The notes beneath the pieces were generated by a model, which was not told the DNA's origin, made no database searches, and saw only the letters and a program-made list of their open reading frames with translations. A program made the translations under genes and the position numbers. DNA of 48,796 nucleotides from Acetobacteraceae bacterium (GTDB lineage: Bacteria > Pseudomonadota > Alphaproteobacteria > Acetobacterales > Acetobacteraceae): NCBI GenBank assembly GCA_027487385.1, contig JAIYDS010000297.1, forward strand, positions 1-48,796, read 5' to 3'. This document shows positions 17,760-26,501 of this stretch, one piece after another (the stretch's first letter is position 1; each line of letters opens with the position of its first letter).

Positions 17760-18635
17760 ATGGCCAAGGACATCATCTGCGCCTTCAGCGTGCATTGTGA
17801 CGCCGTCGCCGGCTGGCTCGGCAGCTATATGGGCGAGGACAGCCCAGGCGACATCAGCCGCGGCGTCTTCGCGGCCGAGGTGGGGATGCCGCGCATCCTG
17901 AAGCTCTTCGAGCGCTTCGGCATGAAGCAGAGCTTCTTCATCCCCGGCCACACCATCGAATCCTGGCCACACATCACGGACATGGTCGCCAAGGCCGGCC
18001 ACGAGATCGGCCTGCATGGCTACAGCCACGAAAACCCCCTGGCGCTCAGCCGCACCCAGGAGGAGGCGATCTTCGACAAGTGCATTGGCCTGATCGAGAA
18101 GCATTGGGGCCGCAAGCCCGTCGGCTACGTCGCGCCCTGGTGGGAGGTGAGCGCCACCAGCATCGAGATCCTGATCGAGCGCGGCATCGCCTATGACCAT
18201 TCGCTGATGCATGACGACGCCCAGCCCTATTACGTCCGCACCGGCGATGCCTGGACGCCCATCGACTACAGCCAGCCGGCCGAGAGCTGGATGAAGCCCT
18301 TCACCAAGGGCACCGAGACCAGCCTCGTGGAGATCCCGGCCAGCTGGCACCTGGATGACCTGCCGCCCATGATGTTCATCAAGAAATTCCCGAACAGCCA
18401 TGGCTATGTCAGCCCGCATGCGCTGGAGCAGATCTGGCGTGACCATTTCGACTTCATCTACCGCGAATATGACTACGCGGTGGTGCCGATGACCATCCAT
18501 CCTGATGTCTCCGGCCGGCCGCAGGTGCTGCTGATGCTGGAGCGCCTGATCAGCCACATGCAGCGCCAGCCCGGCGTTCGCTTCCTCCCGCTGGAGGAGG
18601 TGGTGGCTGATTTCAAGCGCCGCTTCCCCCGCTGA
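17760..18635 (+). CDS. PgdA-like polysaccharide (peptidoglycan) deacetylase
   Basis: A 291-residue carbohydrate-esterase-4 protein. It strongly resembles, from memory, the Helicobacter pylori peptidoglycan deacetylase HP0310 (DAVAGWLGSY, GEDSPGDISRG, HGYSHENP, DLPPMMFIKK, MTIHPDVS-RPQVLLM). Predicted metal ligands Asp14, His86 and His90 fall at the positions I recall for that enzyme. There is no signal peptide. Members of this family deacetylate N-acetylglucosamine, though PuuE-type allantoinases share the fold, so the substrate is inferred. The chosen ATG gives the canonical N-terminus; the long frame upstream is the shadow of the opposite P450 gene. Followed 14 bases later by a small lipoprotein gene. 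Confidence 0.85.
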   Translation: MAKDIICAFSVHCDAVAGWLGSYMGEDSPGDISRGVFAAEVGMPRILKLFERFGMKQSFFIPGHTIESWPHITDMVAKAGHEIGLHGYSHENPLALSRTQEEAIFDKCIGLIEKHWGRKPVGYVAPWWEVSATSIEILIERGIAYDHSLMHDDAQPYYVRTGDAWTPIDYSQPAESWMKPFTKGTETSLVEIPASWHLDDLPPMMFIKKFPNSHGYVSPHALEQIWRDHFDFIYREYDYAVVPMTIHPDVSGRPQVLLMLERLISHMQRQPGVRFLPLEEVVADFKRRFPR

Positions 18636-18649
18636 ACCGGAGTTTCGCC

Positions 18650-18991
18650 ATGCGCACGCCCAGCCTTCTGATCGCCCTGCTGGCCACGGCCTGCGCCGCG
18701 CCGCCCCCGCCCGCACCTGCCCCCGCGCCGCTGCCCACGCCGATCACCACGCAGATCCCCATCGCGCCGCGTCTGCTGCCCGGGCAGGCGCCGCCCTCGC
18801 CCGAGAGCATCGCCGAGCGGCAATTGCAGCGCGCCATGCAGGCCGACCAGCAACGCGACCAGCTGAACGCCATCGACCCGCGGCGGCCGCGCCAGACCGG
18901 GGAAGGCGATGTGACCTCTCCCGATCTGATGGGGGATCCCACGCTGCCCGTCATGCCGGGGGCGCCGGCACCGATCTTCCGGGGCCGGTAG
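18650..18991 (+). CDS. Small proline-rich putative lipoprotein
   Basis: A 113-residue protein with an N-terminal hydrophobic segment ending LLATACAAPP, an imperfect lipobox with the acceptor Cys at 15. A proline/alanine-rich low-complexity stretch follows (about 17-50), then a basic, glutamine-rich middle. GGAG lies upstream of the ATG. It follows the deacetylase gene by 14 bases. I recognise no family. Confidence 0.62.
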   Translation: MRTPSLLIALLATACAAPPPPAPAPAPLPTPITTQIPIAPRLLPGQAPPSPESIAERQLQRAMQADQQRDQLNAIDPRRPRQTGEGDVTSPDLMGDPTLPVMPGAPAPIFRGR

Positions 18992-19065
18992 GGGGCGCGC
19001 GCGCATCGGCTTGCGCGGCTCGTTTCGATCATGATGTGATGGGACGGTTCCGGGAGGGGATCGGC

Positions 19066-19470
19066 ATGACATCACCGCGCTGGGCCTTGGGCCTCTTTGT
19101 GGTTCTGCTGGCGGCCTGCGCCGCCGAGCCGCCGGGTGCGGCCTTGCCGGCCGGCGCGCCGGGCTCGCCGCTCGATGCGAATGGCCGGGCCATGGGTCCC
19201 TTCCGCGGGCCGGCTTTCAGCGTGGCGCCCGATCTTTCCTTCCCGAATTGCCTGGTGGTGTTCCGCTCCGGCGCGGATTTCCCGCTCGCCTTGCAGTCGC
19301 CGGGCGCGCAGGTGGCGATGGGCGGCACCTGTCCCTCCACCTTCTGGCAGGCGCGTGCGGCCAGCGCGGAGGATCTTGGCCTGCGTGGCCGGGTGCAGAT
19401 CGAGGGGCTGGGCGCCTGCCTGCTGCCGCAAGGGCCCTTGCGGCGGGGGGCCACGCCCGGCTGCGATTGA
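19066..19470 (+). CDS. Putative lipoprotein
   Basis: A 134-residue exported protein with a good lipobox (LLAAC, Cys about 18) after a hydrophobic stretch. The mature part has three further cysteines (PNCLVVF, GGTCPST, GLGACLL), which could form disulfides. The ATG at 19066 is chosen over an in-frame one ten codons upstream because GGGAGGGG lies at proper spacing. Function unknown. It ends five bases from the convergent binding-protein gene. Confidence 0.7.
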   Translation: MTSPRWALGLFVVLLAACAAEPPGAALPAGAPGSPLDANGRAMGPFRGPAFSVAPDLSFPNCLVVFRSGADFPLALQSPGAQVAMGGTCPSTFWQARAASAEDLGLRGRVQIEGLGACLLPQGPLRRGATPGCD

Positions 19471-19474
19471 GGCC

Positions 19475-20470
19475 TCAGCCCCGGCCCAGGCGCAGCCCCG
19501 TCTCGCGCACGATGGCCTGGAACTTCGCCAATTCGGCGGCCACGAAATCCCGCGTGCTGGCGGGCGTCGAGGGGTCGGCCGGGTCGATGCCGGCCGCGGT
19601 CAGGCGGCGGCGCAGCTCCGGTTCGGCAAGGGCTTCCATCGCGGCGCGGTTGAGGCGCTGCTGGGTCGCCTCCGGCATGGCGCGCGGGCCTTGCAGCACG
19701 TTCCAGGTGATGATGTCGAAGCCGGCCAGGCCGGCCTCCTGCGCCGTTGGCACATCCGGCAATTGCGGGTGGCGCGTGGTGCCGGTGACGCAGAGCGCGC
19801 GGGAGGAGCCGTCGCGCAGATGCGGCAGGGCGGAGGCCATGACCTCGGCCGAGAAATCAATCTCTGCCTTGCGCATCGCCTCCAGCACGGCCGAGCCGCC
19901 GCGATAGGGCACGTATTCGCCCTGAAAGCCCAGGCGATGGGCAAAGAGGCTGCCCGTCAGATGCCCGATGCCGCCCGAGCCCGAACTGCCCCAGAGCATG
20001 GGCGCGGGCGCCGCCTTGGCCGCCGCCGCCAGGGCGGCGACGCTGCGGTGCGGGCTGCTGCCCGGCACGGCGATGACCAGGGGCCCGCCGCCGAGGATGG
20101 CGAGATGCGAGAAATCCGCGATGGGATCATAGCGCACCGTATCGGGCAGGGCGGCCGGGTTGGTGGCGTGGCTGGAGGCGGAATGCACGCCGAGCACATG
20201 CCCGTCCGGATTCTGCCGCGCGACATATTCCGCGCCCAGCGAGCCGCCGGCGCCGGGCCGGTTCTCGATGATGATGCGGGCATTGGGCGCGATGCGCGGG
20301 GCCATCCGGTCGGCCAGCAGCCGGGCGCCGATATCCACCGAACCGCCGGGCAGGAAGCCGACAACGAAGGCGATGGGCCGATCGGGGAAATTGGCCCCCG
20401 TGCCGCTGGTTTGGGCATGGGCCGGCAGCGCCAGCAGGGCGGGGGCGGCGAGCAGGGCGCGGCGCTTCAT
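19475..20470 (-). CDS. Tripartite tricarboxylate transporter family (Bug) periplasmic binding protein
   Basis: A 331-residue exported binding protein with signal peptide MKRRALLAAPALLALPAHAQ. It has the Bug-family features FPDRPIAFVVGFLPGGSVD, ENRPGAGGSLGAEYVA and EYVPYRGG. Such proteins bind carboxylates for TctAB-type transporters, but no tctA or tctB is present. Its start overlaps the glcF stop by four bases, so it is probably co-expressed with glycolate oxidase and may bind a hydroxy acid (inference). Confidence 0.88.
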   Translation of the reverse strand: MKRRALLAAPALLALPAHAQTSGTGANFPDRPIAFVVGFLPGGSVDIGARLLADRMAPRIAPNARIIIENRPGAGGSLGAEYVARQNPDGHVLGVHSASSHATNPAALPDTVRYDPIADFSHLAILGGGPLVIAVPGSSPHRSVAALAAAAKAAPAPMLWGSSGSGGIGHLTGSLFAHRLGFQGEYVPYRGGSAVLEAMRKAEIDFSAEVMASALPHLRDGSSRALCVTGTTRHPQLPDVPTAQEAGLAGFDIITWNVLQGPRAMPEATQQRLNRAAMEALAEPELRRRLTAAGIDPADPSTPASTRDFVAAELAKFQAIVRETGLRLGRG

Positions 20471-21783
20471 GCCGGTGCTCCCGCCGGCGGCAGCAAGGGT
20501 GGTCGGGGCCCGCCGGCCATCCAGTCCAGCAGCTCCACCGTGTGCACGACCGGCAGGGCATCGCCGGCGAGTTGCGTCATGCAGCCGATATTGCCGGCGG
20601 CGATCACGTCGGCGCGGGTGCGCTGAATGTTCTCCAGCTTGCGGGCGCGCAATTGCCCGGCGATCTCCGGCTGCAGGATGTTGTAGGTGCCGGCGCTGCC
20701 GCAGCAGATATGCGATTCCGCGGGCTCCTTCACCGTGAAGCCGGCGCGGGTCAGCAATTGCTTGGGCAGGGCCGTGATCTTCTGGCCATGCTGGAGCGAG
20801 CAGGCGGAGTGATAGGCCACCGTCATGCCAGGCTTTTCCCGCGTCGGCGCATAGGCGAATTTCTCCAGCACTTCCGTGATGTCCATGGCCAGGGCCGAGA
20901 CCTTGGCGGCCGTCTCGGCCTCGGGCTCCTCGCGGAACATGAAGCCGTAATCCTTCAGCGTGGTGCCGCAGCCCGAGGCATTGACGACGATGGCGTCCAG
21001 CCCCTCGCCCGCCATCTCGGCGGACCAGGCGGTGATGTTGGCGCGGGCGGCGGCCATGGCCGGGTTATGCTGGCCCATATGGTGGGTCAGCGCGCCGCAG
21101 CAGCCCTGGCCCGGGGTGATCACCACCTCGATCCCCATGCGGGTCAGCAGGCGGATGGTCGCCTCATTGATGGTGGGGTTCAGCACCTTCTGGGCGCAGC
21201 CGGTCAGCAGGCCGACGCGGCCGCGGCGCGTCCCCTCGGCCTTGTGGATCTGCGCCTCCTGCATCGGGCTGGGCGGCGGCAGGGTGGCAGGGGCCAGGGC
21301 CAGCATGCCGCGCAGCCGCTGCGCCGTCATGGACTGGCCCGGGATCAGCTTGCCCAGCGGGCGGGAGAGGGCGGCCGCGCGCAGCGAAAGCCGGAACAGC
21401 GTGGGATTCGGCAGCACCCGGGCCAGCACCGCGCGCAGCGCGCGTTCGGGCCAGGGGCGGGTGTAGGTTTCCTCGATGTGGCGGCGCGCATGGTCCACCA
21501 GATGCATGTAGTGCACGCCCGAGGGGCAGGTCGTCATGCAGGAGAGGCAGGAGAGGCAGCGATCCACATGCCGGACCTCCAGCTCGCTGGCCGGGCGGTC
21601 ATTCTCCAGCATGTCCTTGATCAGGTAGATGCGGCCACGCGGGGAATCCAGCTCATCGCCCAGCAGCAGGAAGGTCGGGCAGGTGGCGGTGCACATGCCG
21701 CAATGCACGCAGGTGCGCAGGATCTTGTTCGCTTCCGCGGTATCCGGGTCGCGAAGCTGCTCAGCCGTGAAATGGGTCTGCAT
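20467..21783 (-). CDS. glcF: Glycolate oxidase iron-sulfur subunit
   Basis: A 438-residue GlcF protein carrying electrons from the GlcDE flavoproteins. Two [4Fe-4S] motifs are visible: CVHCGMCTATCP (Cys25-Cys35) and CLSCLSCMTTCP (about 73-84). Two CCG-type domains follow (GCCGALTHH and ICCGSAGTYN). GAGGGG supports the ATG at 21781-21783. Unlike the usual contiguous glcDEF, it is separated from glcE by about 2 kb holding three membrane-protein genes, one on the other strand, and so has its own upstream region. Confidence 0.93.
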   Translation of the reverse strand: MQTHFTAEQLRDPDTAEANKILRTCVHCGMCTATCPTFLLLGDELDSPRGRIYLIKDMLENDRPASELEVRHVDRCLSCLSCMTTCPSGVHYMHLVDHARRHIEETYTRPWPERALRAVLARVLPNPTLFRLSLRAAALSRPLGKLIPGQSMTAQRLRGMLALAPATLPPPSPMQEAQIHKAEGTRRGRVGLLTGCAQKVLNPTINEATIRLLTRMGIEVVITPGQGCCGALTHHMGQHNPAMAAARANITAWSAEMAGEGLDAIVVNASGCGTTLKDYGFMFREEPEAETAAKVSALAMDITEVLEKFAYAPTREKPGMTVAYHSACSLQHGQKITALPKQLLTRAGFTVKEPAESHICCGSAGTYNILQPEIAGQLRARKLENIQRTRADVIAAGNIGCMTQLAGDALPVVHTVELLDWMAGGPRPPLLPPAGAPA

Positions 21784-21856
21784 CTGGCGCCCCTCGCAAT
21801 CAGGTGTCACGCTGTTCATGACGTGAAATCGTGCGCAGGTGAAGGGTGGCAAGAGG

Positions 21857-22663
21857 ATGATGGCATTGGAGGCTTTGGCCGCGCAGGGGCTCGTGGTCTT
21901 CGCCCTGCTGATCTTCCTCGCCCTGCTCGTCGCCTATGTGGCGGGGGTGGGGATCGGCCGCTGGCATCAATCCCGCACGGAAGCGACGGTGGAAGCGACC
22001 AGCTTTGTCACCAATGGTCTGCTCGGGCTGCTCGCCTTTACCCTGGGTCTGACCATCGCCATGGCCCAGGGTCGCTTCGAGGCGCGGCGCGCCTCCTCCC
22101 TCGCCGAGACCAATGCCATCGGGACCGCCTGGCTGCGCGCCAGTTCCTTTGAGCATCCGCGGGCCGCCGAGATCGCGCGCCTGCTGGAGAGCTATACCCG
22201 CCTCCGCCTGGAATTTGTCGAGGCGCCCTTGAAGCTTGCGGAGGTGGAGCGGCTGAGCGCCGAGGCCAACCGCGTCCAGGGGGTCATCTGGGGCCATGTC
22301 ACAGCCATCACCCGTGAACGGGCGGACCCACTGACCGCGGCTTTGCAGGCCTCCATCAATGATGTGTTTGATCAGGGGGCGGCGCAGCGCTGGGCCTTCG
22401 CGGCGCCGATCCCCGGCGAATTGCTGATCTTTCTGATGGGCATGGCTCTGCTGACCATCGGCACCATTGGCTATCAATTCGGTCTGAAGCGCCTGGGGGC
22501 GCCGACCCTGGCCGTCTTGCTGGTCGGGGTCTGGACGGGGGCGATGGTCCTGGTGGCGGACCTGGCCAGCGCCCGCTTCGGCGCGGTGCGCCCGGATTCG
22601 GCGCTGTATGAATGGACCTTGCAGGGGTTTCAGGGCGGCGTGGTCATCCCGCGCCTGCCCTGA
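21857..22663 (+). CDS. DUF4239-like membrane protein
   Basis: A 268-residue integral membrane protein. It has two N-terminal helices (about 12-34 and 52-70), a soluble middle with EATSFVTNGLLGLLAFTLGLTIAMA leading into a helical FEARRASSLAETNAIGTAWLRA segment, and two C-terminal helices (about 185-205 and 217-235). This arrangement fits the bestrophin-like DUF4239 family as I remember it; no transport activity is proven. Two adjacent ATGs are possible starts. It is divergent from glcF and convergent with the next gene, three bases apart. It breaks the glc gene order. Confidence 0.68.
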   Translation: MMALEALAAQGLVVFALLIFLALLVAYVAGVGIGRWHQSRTEATVEATSFVTNGLLGLLAFTLGLTIAMAQGRFEARRASSLAETNAIGTAWLRASSFEHPRAAEIARLLESYTRLRLEFVEAPLKLAEVERLSAEANRVQGVIWGHVTAITRERADPLTAALQASINDVFDQGAAQRWAFAAPIPGELLIFLMGMALLTIGTIGYQFGLKRLGAPTLAVLLVGVWTGAMVLVADLASARFGAVRPDSALYEWTLQGFQGGVVIPRLP

Positions 22664-22666
22664 TCC

Positions 22667-23068
22667 TCAGAGCCGCGTATAGGCCACCGCGACCAGCACC
22701 GCACCCACCAGCGCCGCGAGGATCGGCAGGAAGGGGCTCTGCATCGGCGCATCGGGATCTTCCAGGGCCATCATGCCCGCCGCGCGGCCGGCGCCGCCAA
22801 AGCCGAGCGCAAAGCCCAGGACCGCCATGATGCCGGTGTTCAGGGTGGCGTTCTCGGCATCGAAGGCGAGGATCGCCTGCTTGGTCTCGGCCGCCCAGGC
22901 CAGCATGTCCACCGAGAGGAACAGCATCCCCAGCAGCCAGAGCGCGGAAGCGGAGAAGATCAGCGGCAGGGCCAGCCCCATGAATCCGCCTTGGGCTCCG
23001 GTGAGCTTGCGCGCCTCGGCGATGATCAGGGTGGCGGCCACGAGGCCGAGCGGAAGCCAGATCGTCAC
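22667..23068 (-). CDS. Small four-helix membrane protein A
   Basis: A 133-residue protein with about four transmembrane helices and no recognised family. The GTG at 23066-23068 is chosen because GGAG precedes it and it gives a clean first helix (VTIWLPLGLVAATLII). The C-terminal block LNTGIMAVLGFALGFGGAG is similar to one in the neighbouring 185-residue membrane protein (LNTIALAALGFVMLMFGAA), suggesting common ancestry. Role unknown. Confidence 0.6.
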   Translation of the reverse strand: MTIWLPLGLVAATLIIAEARKLTGAQGGFMGLALPLIFSASALWLLGMLFLSVDMLAWAAETKQAILAFDAENATLNTGIMAVLGFALGFGGAGRAAGMMALEDPDAPMQSPFLPILAALVGAVLVAVAYTRL

Positions 23069-23140
23069 GCTTTTCTCCGAGTGAAAGGGTCGGATGCTGA
23101 CCACCACACCCGGAGCCGTTTGGCAAGCGCGGCGGCCCGC

Positions 23141-23698
23141 TCAGACGCGTGCGAAAGCCCAGACCAGCAGCAGCAGGCCGAGCGCTGCCAGGGCCGCCGG
23201 CCCGGCCATCGCGCTGGCCTGGATGCGAAAGCCCGCCATGGCGGCGCGATCCGCCCCGTGCGCCGCCCCGAACATGAGCATCACGAAGCCCAGCGCGGCG
23301 AGCGCGATGGTGTTCAGCCCCGGCTGGCGGCGATCCATCTCGGTCAGGGCCGCGCCAAAGCCAGCGAAGGCAGCGCCCAGATCCAGCGTCACCACCAGCG
23401 CGAGGAGCAGCACGACGCCCGCCCCGGCCGCGATCACCGGCCAGGCGCGCGCGCTCAGGGCGGGGTCGAGCGTGAGGCGGCGGCGGTTCTCGGCCAGCGC
23501 CAGCAGACCGGCGGCGAGGCAGAGGGCGAAGCCGAGGAAGGAGACCTCCAGCAGCGCGGCGATCAGGAAGACCAGGCCCGAGGCGGCGAAGCCGGCCGCG
23601 ACGGCGCGGCGGGCCAGCAGCGGTTCCAGCGCCAGCCGGTCCCGGAATTCGGCCAGGGCGAAGGTGGCGAGGAGGAGGAACAGGGCGAACCAGAGCAT
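23141..23698 (-). CDS. Small membrane protein B, possible paralogue of A
   Basis: A 185-residue protein with about five hydrophobic helices alternating with short basic loops (EFRDRLALEPLLARR, ENRRRLTLDPALSAR). It is not a family I recognise. The final third (DRRQPGLNTIALAALGF and the ending WAFARV) resembles the end of the preceding gene (AENATLNTGIMAVLGF, AVAYTRL). It is encoded on the same strand as glcDE, 77 bases after the glcE stop, and may be co-transcribed. Confidence 0.6.
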   Translation of the reverse strand: MLWFALFLLLATFALAEFRDRLALEPLLARRAVAAGFAASGLVFLIAALLEVSFLGFALCLAAGLLALAENRRRLTLDPALSARAWPVIAAGAGVVLLLALVVTLDLGAAFAGFGAALTEMDRRQPGLNTIALAALGFVMLMFGAAHGADRAAMAGFRIQASAMAGPAALAALGLLLLVWAFARV

Positions 23699-23775
23699 GG
23701 GGCTGGCCTTTCTGGGCAAGAGTGCAGAATGCCTCCCTCCCAACCATTCCGCCACCGGAATTGCAACCGGGGGGC

Positions 23776-24963
23776 TCAGCCCCGCATGCGGCCGGGGTTG
23801 AGCAGCCCGAGGGGGTCCAGCGTCGCCTTCACCCGCCGGCTGATGGCGGCGAGCGGCGCGGCCTCCTCCGGCAGGACGGGCACATGGGCCGAGAGCGAGG
23901 CCGGGCCACGGAAGAGGGTGAAGCTGCCGCGCGCGGCGGCGGCGGCCTGCATCACCGCGCCATGCGCCGCCTCGGTGGCGGGGCCGGCCACCCAGACCAG
24001 CCCGCCGCCCCAATCCAGCATGAGCCTGGCGCCGAAAGCCCTTTGCAAGGCGGCCACCACGCCCGGCGCGGCCGAAGGGGCCACGGAGAGGCGCCAGATG
24101 GCCTCCTCCGGGGCGGCGCCCAAGGGCGTGGCGTCGCGCACCGCGCGCCACAGGGCCTGGGAGGCCGGGGTGTCGAGCAGCGCGGCCTCCCCCAGGGCGG
24201 CCAGTTCATCGCGCAGCTTGCCCAGGCGATAGGTCACGCTCTCGGCGAAATCCTCGATCCGGGCCAGGGCCACGATGCCATCCAGGCCCAGCGCACCATG
24301 CCCGTCCATCAAAAGTGCCGCGCCGCTGACGCCATAGGGCGAGCCCAGCGCCGCGCTGAGCGCCGCCACGCCGCGCGCCACATCGGGCACGCGGATGGCC
24401 AGCGTGCCGGTGGCCTCGGCGCGGGGGAGGACCTTCAGCGTCACCTCGGTCAGCACGCCGAGCGTGCCATGGGCGCCGGTCAGCAGCTTGCAGAGATCGA
24501 GCCCTGTCACGTTCTTCAGCACGCGCCCGCCGGAGCGGAAGACCTCGCCCTCGCCGGTCACGGCGCGGATGCCCAGCACATGGTCGCGCATCGCACCCCA
24601 CATGATGCGGCGGGGCCCGGAGAGGTTGGTGGAGACCATGCCCCCCAGCGTCGCCGCCTCGCTCGCGCCGAAGAGGGCGGTGAGATCGGGCGGTTCGGCG
24701 ATGATCTGCTGGTTGTTCTCGGCCAGCGCGGCCTCGATCTCGGGGATGGGCGTGCCGGCGCGGGCGCGGATCATCAGCTCGGTCGGGCGATAGAGCACGA
24801 TGCCGGTGAGGTTGCGGGTGGACAGCGTGCGCGCCGCCTGGACCGGGCGGAGCATGGCCCGCTTGGTGCCGCGGCCCTCGATGCAAAGCGGCTCGCGCGC
24901 CGCATGGGCGCGCGTCACCTCGGCGGCCAGCGCCTCTTCCGTGTCCGGGGCCGTCACGCTCAT
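23776..24963 (-). CDS. glcE: Glycolate oxidase FAD-binding subunit GlcE
   Basis: A 395-residue FAD-binding (PCMH-type) protein and partner of GlcD. The FAD domain shows CIEGRGTKRAM, LYRPTELMIRARAGTP, EAATLGGMVSTNLSGP and GGRVLKNVTGLDLCKLLTGAHGTLG (the last is one continuous block). The shorter C-terminus compared with GlcD is typical of GlcE. The ATG overlaps the glcD stop by four bases (ATGA), which fixes the start. Confidence 0.93.
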   Translation of the reverse strand: MSVTAPDTEEALAAEVTRAHAAREPLCIEGRGTKRAMLRPVQAARTLSTRNLTGIVLYRPTELMIRARAGTPIPEIEAALAENNQQIIAEPPDLTALFGASEAATLGGMVSTNLSGPRRIMWGAMRDHVLGIRAVTGEGEVFRSGGRVLKNVTGLDLCKLLTGAHGTLGVLTEVTLKVLPRAEATGTLAIRVPDVARGVAALSAALGSPYGVSGAALLMDGHGALGLDGIVALARIEDFAESVTYRLGKLRDELAALGEAALLDTPASQALWRAVRDATPLGAAPEEAIWRLSVAPSAAPGVVAALQRAFGARLMLDWGGGLVWVAGPATEAAHGAVMQAAAAARGSFTLFRGPASLSAHVPVLPEEAAPLAAISRRVKATLDPLGLLNPGRMRG

Positions 24964-26399
24964 GCGGCAATCTTCGGATTGTCGGCCAGCGGAAACACCT
25001 TGGCGGTGTTCAGCAGCCAATCCGCGTCGAAGGCGGTCTTGATGGAACGCTGCAAATCCAGCTCGCGCGCGGTGAATTGCGCGGTCATCAGGTCCCGCTT
25101 CTCGACGCCCACGCCATGCTCGCCGGTCAGGCAGCCGCCCACCTCGACGCAGAGCTTCAGGATGTCGCCGCCGAATTCCTCCGCCTTGCGGAAGCTCTCC
25201 GGGTCATTCGCGTCGAACATGATGAGCGGATGGAGGTTGCCGTCGCCGGCATGGAAGACGTTGGCCACGCCGAGGCCGTATTGCACGCTCATCTCGCCGA
25301 TGCGCTTCAGCACATGCGGCAGCTCGCCGGTCGGGATGGTGCCGTCCATGCACAGGTAATCCGGGCTGATGCGCCCGACGGCACCGAAGGCGCCCTTGCG
25401 CCCCTTCCAGATGGCCAGCGACTGCTCGGCGCTTTCGGCGAGCTTCATGCTGATCGGCTTGAAGCGCGCGCAGATGTCGCGGATCTTGCCGAGCAGCATG
25501 TCCTGCTCCTCGGTGCTGCCCTCGACCTCGATGATGAGCATGGCCTCGGCATCCAGCGGATAACCGGCATGGGCGAAGGCCTCGCAGGCGTGGATGCAGG
25601 GCTTGTCCATGAATTCGAGTGCCACCGGGATGATGCCCGAGCCGATGATGGCATCCACCGCCGCACCCGCGACCTCCACGGAATCAAACGCCGCCAGCAT
25701 GGCGCGCGCCCCTTCCGGGCCGCGCAGGATGCGCACGGTCACGTCCGTGACCATGCCGAGCTGCCCCTCGCTGCCGGTGATGAGGCCGAGCCAGTCATAG
25801 CCCGCGGCATCGAGGTGATTGCCGCCGATCTCGATCACCTCGCCCTCGATGGTCACGAAGGTGACACCCAGCAGGTTGTTCGCCGTCACGCCGTATTTCA
25901 GGCAATGCGCGCCGCCGGAATTCATCATCACATTGCCGCCGATCATGCAGGCGAGCTGGCTGGAGGGGTCGGGCGCGTAAAAGAAGCCATCGCCCTCGAC
26001 GGCCTTGGTGATGCCGATATTGGTCACGCCCGCCTCGACCACGGCATAGCGGTCTTCCAGATTGATCTCCTTGATGCGGTTCATGCGCATCAGGCCGATC
26101 ACCACCGCATCGGCCAGCGGCAGCGCGCCGCCCGCAAGCGAGGTGCCGGCGCCGCGCGGCACGACGCGGATGCCGTTGGCGTGGCAATAGCGCAGCACCT
26201 GGGCCACCTCCTGGGTGGTACGCGGCAAGACCACGGCCAGGGGCATCTGGCGATAGGCGGCCAGGCCATCCGTCTCATAGGGCTTCATGCGGATGGTCTC
26301 GCCGATCACCGCATCGGCCGGCAGCAGGCGCCCGAGATCGGCCAGGATGGCGTCACGTCGCGCAAGGATGTCGGGCTTGGGGGCCGGAAGGGTGATCAT
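24960..26399 (-). CDS. glcD: Glycolate oxidase subunit GlcD
   Basis: A 479-residue FAD-linked oxidase that oxidises glycolate (and often D-lactate) to the oxo acid. The PCMH domain has VPRGAGTSLAGGALPL and IGGNVMMNSGGAHCLKYG. The C-terminal FAD-oxidase domain has FHAGDGNLHPLI and GCLTGEHGVGVEKRD. The ATG at 26397-26399 gives the normal length. The open frame extends almost 300 codons further, but that is the shadow of the divergent gene. First gene of the glcDE unit. Confidence 0.94.
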   Translation of the reverse strand: MITLPAPKPDILARRDAILADLGRLLPADAVIGETIRMKPYETDGLAAYRQMPLAVVLPRTTQEVAQVLRYCHANGIRVVPRGAGTSLAGGALPLADAVVIGLMRMNRIKEINLEDRYAVVEAGVTNIGITKAVEGDGFFYAPDPSSQLACMIGGNVMMNSGGAHCLKYGVTANNLLGVTFVTIEGEVIEIGGNHLDAAGYDWLGLITGSEGQLGMVTDVTVRILRGPEGARAMLAAFDSVEVAGAAVDAIIGSGIIPVALEFMDKPCIHACEAFAHAGYPLDAEAMLIIEVEGSTEEQDMLLGKIRDICARFKPISMKLAESAEQSLAIWKGRKGAFGAVGRISPDYLCMDGTIPTGELPHVLKRIGEMSVQYGLGVANVFHAGDGNLHPLIMFDANDPESFRKAEEFGGDILKLCVEVGGCLTGEHGVGVEKRDLMTAQFTARELDLQRSIKTAFDADWLLNTAKVFPLADNPKIAA

Positions 26400-26501
26400 G
26401 GGGCGTTGTCCGAAGGGGTCACTGCCCTGCAACATGTCGTCGGGGGGGCTTTCCCGCAAGCCGGGCGCCGCCCATGCTGCCCGCAAAGCCCGGAGTTCCG
26501 C

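Noticed and set aside
20542..22152. Open frame of 536 codons on the plus strand opposite glcF
   Set aside because: Low-complexity antisense translation. GlcF has all its cysteine motifs on the other strand.
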